Of a stretch of 46,998 nt of DNA, positions 46,349-46,998 are shown piece by piece. Position 1 is the first letter of the stretch; each line of letters starts with the position of its first letter. Source of the DNA: RGIG5472 sp051867615 (GTDB taxonomy: Bacteria; Bacillota; Clostridia; Oscillospirales; Oscillospiraceae); NCBI GenBank assembly GCA_051867615.1, contig JBJDYU010000046.1, forward strand, positions 1-46,998, given 5' to 3'. The notes beneath the pieces are model-generated. The model was given only the letters and a program-made list of their open reading frames with translations. It did not search any database and was not told the DNA's origin. The translations under genes and the position numbers were made by a program.

Positions 46349-46998
46349 TCATTTATGGTACAGCTTTTTCATCTCATACTTGGGCTCGCAGGTCACATGG
46401 ATGCCCAGCCGCTTATAGAGGTGGACATCCTCCTCCGAGATGATGACGGAGAAGTGGGCGTCGCAGCCCCGGAGCTGGGGCAGCTGCTCCAGCGCCATGG
46501 CGGCGAGGGGATTGGTCAGGGCGCTCATGCTGAGAGCGATCAGGACCTCGTCGCTGTGGAGCCGGGGGTTGTGATGGCCGAGGCTCTCGGTCTTCAGCTT
46601 GCTGATGGGCTCGATGACCTGGGGAGAAATGAGGTCCAGCTCCCGGCCGATGCCGGCGAGGAGCTTGAGGGAGTTCAGCAGCAGCGCGGCGGAGGCGCCG
46701 AGGAGGGAGGAGGTGCGGCCCGTGGCCACCGCGCCGGTGGGCAGCACCAGAGCGCCCGCGGGGCCGCCGGAGGTCTCTGACCGCAGCAGCGCGGCGCTGA
46801 CGGCGGGGCAGATGTCCGGCGTGACGCCTGCCTGCTGCATGACGCTCTCCAGCTTGTGGATCACGGTCTCGTCGCACTCGCCCCGGACATGGCTCACCAA
46901 ACCGGTATAGTAGCGGCGGAGGATCTCCATGCGGGAAGCCTCCCGGCAGGCCTCGTCGTCCACGATGGCGAAGCCCGCCATGTTCACGCCCATGTCCG
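46349..46998 (-). CDS. UPF0371 (DUF1846) family protein, C-terminal part (5' partial)
   Basis: The frame runs from the window edge to the stop at 46349 and is therefore incomplete at its N-terminus. The visible 216 residues contain NMAGFAIVDDEACREASR, ETSGGPAGALVLPTGAVATGRTSSLLGASAALLLN, HNPRLHSDEVLIALSM, and ALEQLPQLRGCDAHFSV, the pattern I associate with the C-terminal half of UPF0371/DUF1846 proteins. Members are about 500 residues and their reaction is not established. Repeat copy B and the tex leader follow downstream on the same strand. Confidence 0.85.
   Translation of the reverse strand, partial: DMGVNMAGFAIVDDEACREASRMEILRRYYTGLVSHVRGECDETVIHKLESVMQQAGVTPDICPAVSAALLRSETSGGPAGALVLPTGAVATGRTSSLLGASAALLLNSLKLLAGIGRELDLISPQVIEPISKLKTESLGHHNPRLHSDEVLIALSMSALTNPLAAMALEQLPQLRGCDAHFSVIISEEDVHLYKRLGIHVTCEPKYEMKKLYHK

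Noticed and set aside
1..46998. CRISPR arrays, insertion sequences and toxin-antitoxin pairs
   Set aside because: I looked for regularly spaced direct repeats, transposase motifs with terminal inverted repeats, and paired small genes with known folds. None was convincing.

Overview
The window looks like chromosome of a G+C-rich, spore-forming, anaerobic Gram-positive bacterium, most likely a clostridial gut lineage near Oscillospiraceae. This is inferred from gene content, not from a database match: an AdhE-type alcohol dehydrogenase, RNase J, the gdpP-rplI-dnaB and tilS-hpt-ftsH runs, SpoVAC, XRE regulators with membrane domains, and tRNAs with encoded CCA ends. Coding density is high. I see no insertion sequence, CRISPR array, integrase or intact prophage.

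Layout. 1-2040: the 3' end of adhE, a terminator, and a shortened AdhE-like paralogue that has lost its metal ligands. 2040-3298 (minus): trxA-trxB. 3467-12941: a nine-gene operon encoding all seven shikimate-pathway steps plus the Phe and Tyr branches. It is headed by a consensus promoter, a 22-codon leader peptide packed with Phe and Tyr codons, and an intrinsic terminator, which is the anatomy of translation-coupled attenuation. 12963-17686 (minus): RNase J, then a THUMP-type rRNA methyltransferase, a lipid kinase and a GNAT acetyltransferase. 18113-26018: gdpP, rplI, dnaB, tilS, hpt, ftsH. 26079-30934: an accessory stretch with two membrane-anchored XRE regulators, a lower-G+C gene broken by an in-frame amber codon, uridine phosphorylase, and a small lipoprotein and spoVAC that both have sigma-G-like promoters. 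31423-37361: a divergent topoisomerase IV-like pair split by a small monooxygenase-fold gene, a LUD protein and a lipoprotein. 37417-43019: four tRNAs, a third XRE-membrane regulator, a YitT-family protein, a three-gene mini-operon (non-AUG zinc ribbon, coiled coil, sigma region-4-like), a HAD phosphatase, a self-cleaving XRE-S24 repressor with paired operators, a YcxB-like protein and a candidate small RNA. 43137-46998: an SDR oxidoreductase, Tex, and the C-terminal part of a UPF0371 (DUF1846) protein.

How it works together. The aro operon is a complete route from PEP and erythrose-4-phosphate to phenylalanine and tyrosine. It has two visible control layers: attenuation in the leader, and regulatory domains in the DAHP synthase (N-terminal ferredoxin-like domain) and PheA (ACT domain). 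The strongest unexplained signal is a structured intergenic element of about 120-140 bases present three times (15888-16027, 23998-24115, and inverted at 46184-46327). Its stems keep pairing although their sequences differ between copies.
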